5,925 nucleotides of DNA, taken from the NCBI GenBank assembly GCA_021778975.1, contig JAJYBO010000194.1, positions 1-5,925 on the forward strand, read 5' to 3'. Under the pieces are notes generated by a model that was given only the letters and a program-made list of their open reading frames with translations, searched no databases and was not told the DNA's origin. This document shows, one piece after another, positions 4,736-5,925 of this stretch. Each line of letters opens with the position of its first letter. The first letter of the stretch is position 1. This stretch comes from Deltaproteobacteria bacterium. GTDB lineage: Bacteria > Desulfobacterota > Desulfobacteria > Desulfobacterales > Desulfatirhabdiaceae. The position numbers and the translations under genes were made by a program.

Positions 4736-5925
4736 ATGAATTATCCTTATCTGAGTAACTTTGCGGTCAGTGTTGAAAAAAACGCACCCAGCAGTATTGC
4801 GAAGGCATCTTTTCCGCTCCGCTATGGAAAATATTCCGAGATAAGAACATCTGATTATGAATTTATATTCAATCTGAATGGGGAAATTAAGTTTATCAGA
4901 GGTCTCCATGCAAACTGGCCACACCCTGTCGAGCAGTTAAAACGCACGGATGGCAACGACTGGGTATATTATTCCGTCGGTGACAGAAGTGGCGAAGATG
5001 GCATCATATCTTGGACAGGAGAATATTATCTGCCGTGTCTGCCATATCCCAGCAATCCTGTATGGGAGGTAAATTATTTCTCGAATCCATCGATAATGAA
5101 TGCTTTTGGGGCATGGTCTCAATTGTACTCAGATATTTACATGGCGCCAAAGGATCGGTTTCACCCGAAAGTCAGGAACTTGATCAGCCGTATAATGGAA
5201 AACAATGACAATGTGTTGCACGAACGCTCACAAAAATTGCACGCTATCATCGGTGGACGGGTTTCGGTACTCCCGCCCGATACACGCCATGTTGATTATG
5301 AGATTATCCCGCTGAACATTGCAGATGGATGTCTGTATCAGTGTAAGTTTTGTTGCGTAAAATCGTCACAACATTTTACACCTCGATCCGAAAACGATAT
5401 TATTCAACAGATTCTGGAATTGAAACAGTTTTACGGTCGAAACCTCGAAAACTGCAATTCCTTGTTTCTGGGAAACCATGACGCGCTGGCTGCCGGGGAA
5501 GACCTGATTTTTATGGCGGCATCGAAAGCCTGCCAGGAATTCGATTTTGGAAATCGAACGAAAAATCCTTTTCTTTTTTTGTTTGGCAGTGTTGACTCAT
5601 TGCTCAATTCAAAAGATCAACTATTCGAAAAGTTAAATCATCTTCCATTCTATGTTTATATCAACGTCGGTCTGGAATCTATAGAGCCGTCAATATTGAA
5701 ATTTCTTGGCAAACCATTGAGCAAACTCCGTGTAATCGAAGCATTTCATAAAATACTCGATATCAATGAATCCTATGACAATATTGAGATAACATCCAAT
5801 TTTGTTATCGGCAAGGAATTGCCTGAAACACATTATCAATCTCTCAAAGAGTTGATTCGAGACGCCCCGACTGTCTCGCGCGGCAAGGGAGGAATATATC
5901 TGTCACCTCTAAAAGACAACCCGAA
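4736..5925 (+). CDS. Radical SAM enzyme with unrecognised N-terminal region (3' end outside window)
   Basis: The frame is open for 396 codons to the window edge, so the C-terminus is missing. Residues 199-206 read CLYQCKFC, the Cx3CxxC motif that binds the [4Fe-4S] cluster and SAM, with an extra cysteine at 207. Supporting radical SAM features are IPLNIADG just before the motif, VGLESIEPSILKFLGKPL (311-328) and SNFVIGKELPETHYQSL (354-370). The sequence resembles the broad cytosolic group of COG1032/HemN-like radical SAM proteins more than peptide maturases with SPASM domains, but the end is unseen. The N-terminal ~185 residues precede the radical SAM fold and are of unknown type. They contain FNLNGEIKFIRG (45-56), WVYYSVG (76-82) and GEYYLPCLPYPSNP (95-108). 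The reaction and substrate cannot be assigned. The gene is transcribed away from the permease unit and is AT-richer than the genes to its left. A candidate small ORF precedes it by 29 bp. Confidence 0.93.
   Translation, partial: MNYPYLSNFAVSVEKNAPSSIAKASFPLRYGKYSEIRTSDYEFIFNLNGEIKFIRGLHANWPHPVEQLKRTDGNDWVYYSVGDRSGEDGIISWTGEYYLPCLPYPSNPVWEVNYFSNPSIMNAFGAWSQLYSDIYMAPKDRFHPKVRNLISRIMENNDNVLHERSQKLHAIIGGRVSVLPPDTRHVDYEIIPLNIADGCLYQCKFCCVKSSQHFTPRSENDIIQQILELKQFYGRNLENCNSLFLGNHDALAAGEDLIFMAASKACQEFDFGNRTKNPFLFLFGSVDSLLNSKDQLFEKLNHLPFYVYINVGLESIEPSILKFLGKPLSKLRVIEAFHKILDINESYDNIEITSNFVIGKELPETHYQSLKELIRDAPTVSRGKGGIYLSPLKDNP

Overview
The window looks like ordinary bacterial chromosome from a Gram-negative. 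The deltaproteobacterial (Desulfobacterota) lineage is my tentative guess. It rests on the style of the tail-anchored PP2C/kinase fusion, the radical SAM protein and a sigma-54-like promoter, not on any marker gene. The left three quarters are visibly GC-richer than the right end: by hand count 38 of 60 bases are G/C in 841-900, against 25 of 60 in 4741-4800.

Layout. Positions 1-258 (minus) hold the first 86 codons of a dGTP triphosphohydrolase-like HD protein that runs off the left edge. Positions 379-2247 (minus) encode a PP2C-type phosphatase fused to a Ser/Thr kinase, with one C-terminal membrane anchor. Positions 2303-4195 (minus) encode a 12-helix APC-superfamily amino acid permease with an unusually long extracytoplasmic loop full of D-x-x-G-x-P repeats. 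Positions 4196-4735 are an AT-rich divergent intergenic region with several inverted repeats, a sigma-54-like promoter pointing at the permease, and one or two candidate small ORFs. Position 4736 to the right edge (plus) is a radical SAM enzyme with an N-terminal region I do not recognise; its 3' end is outside the window.

How the parts may work together. The permease and the kinase/phosphatase are 55 bp apart on the same strand and probably form one transcription unit, possibly running on into the dGTPase-like gene after a further 120 bp. The most economical reading is an amino acid transporter paired with a membrane-tethered enzyme that can both add and remove phosphate, and so could tune uptake. 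A perfect 10-bp inverted repeat lies between the two genes and overlaps the longest possible kinase start. On the other side, a 41-43 residue ORF ends 29 bp before the radical SAM gene. That position would suit a leader peptide or a modified-peptide precursor, but its coding status is unproven.

I see no rRNA, tRNA, CRISPR array, insertion sequence or convincing intrinsic terminator.
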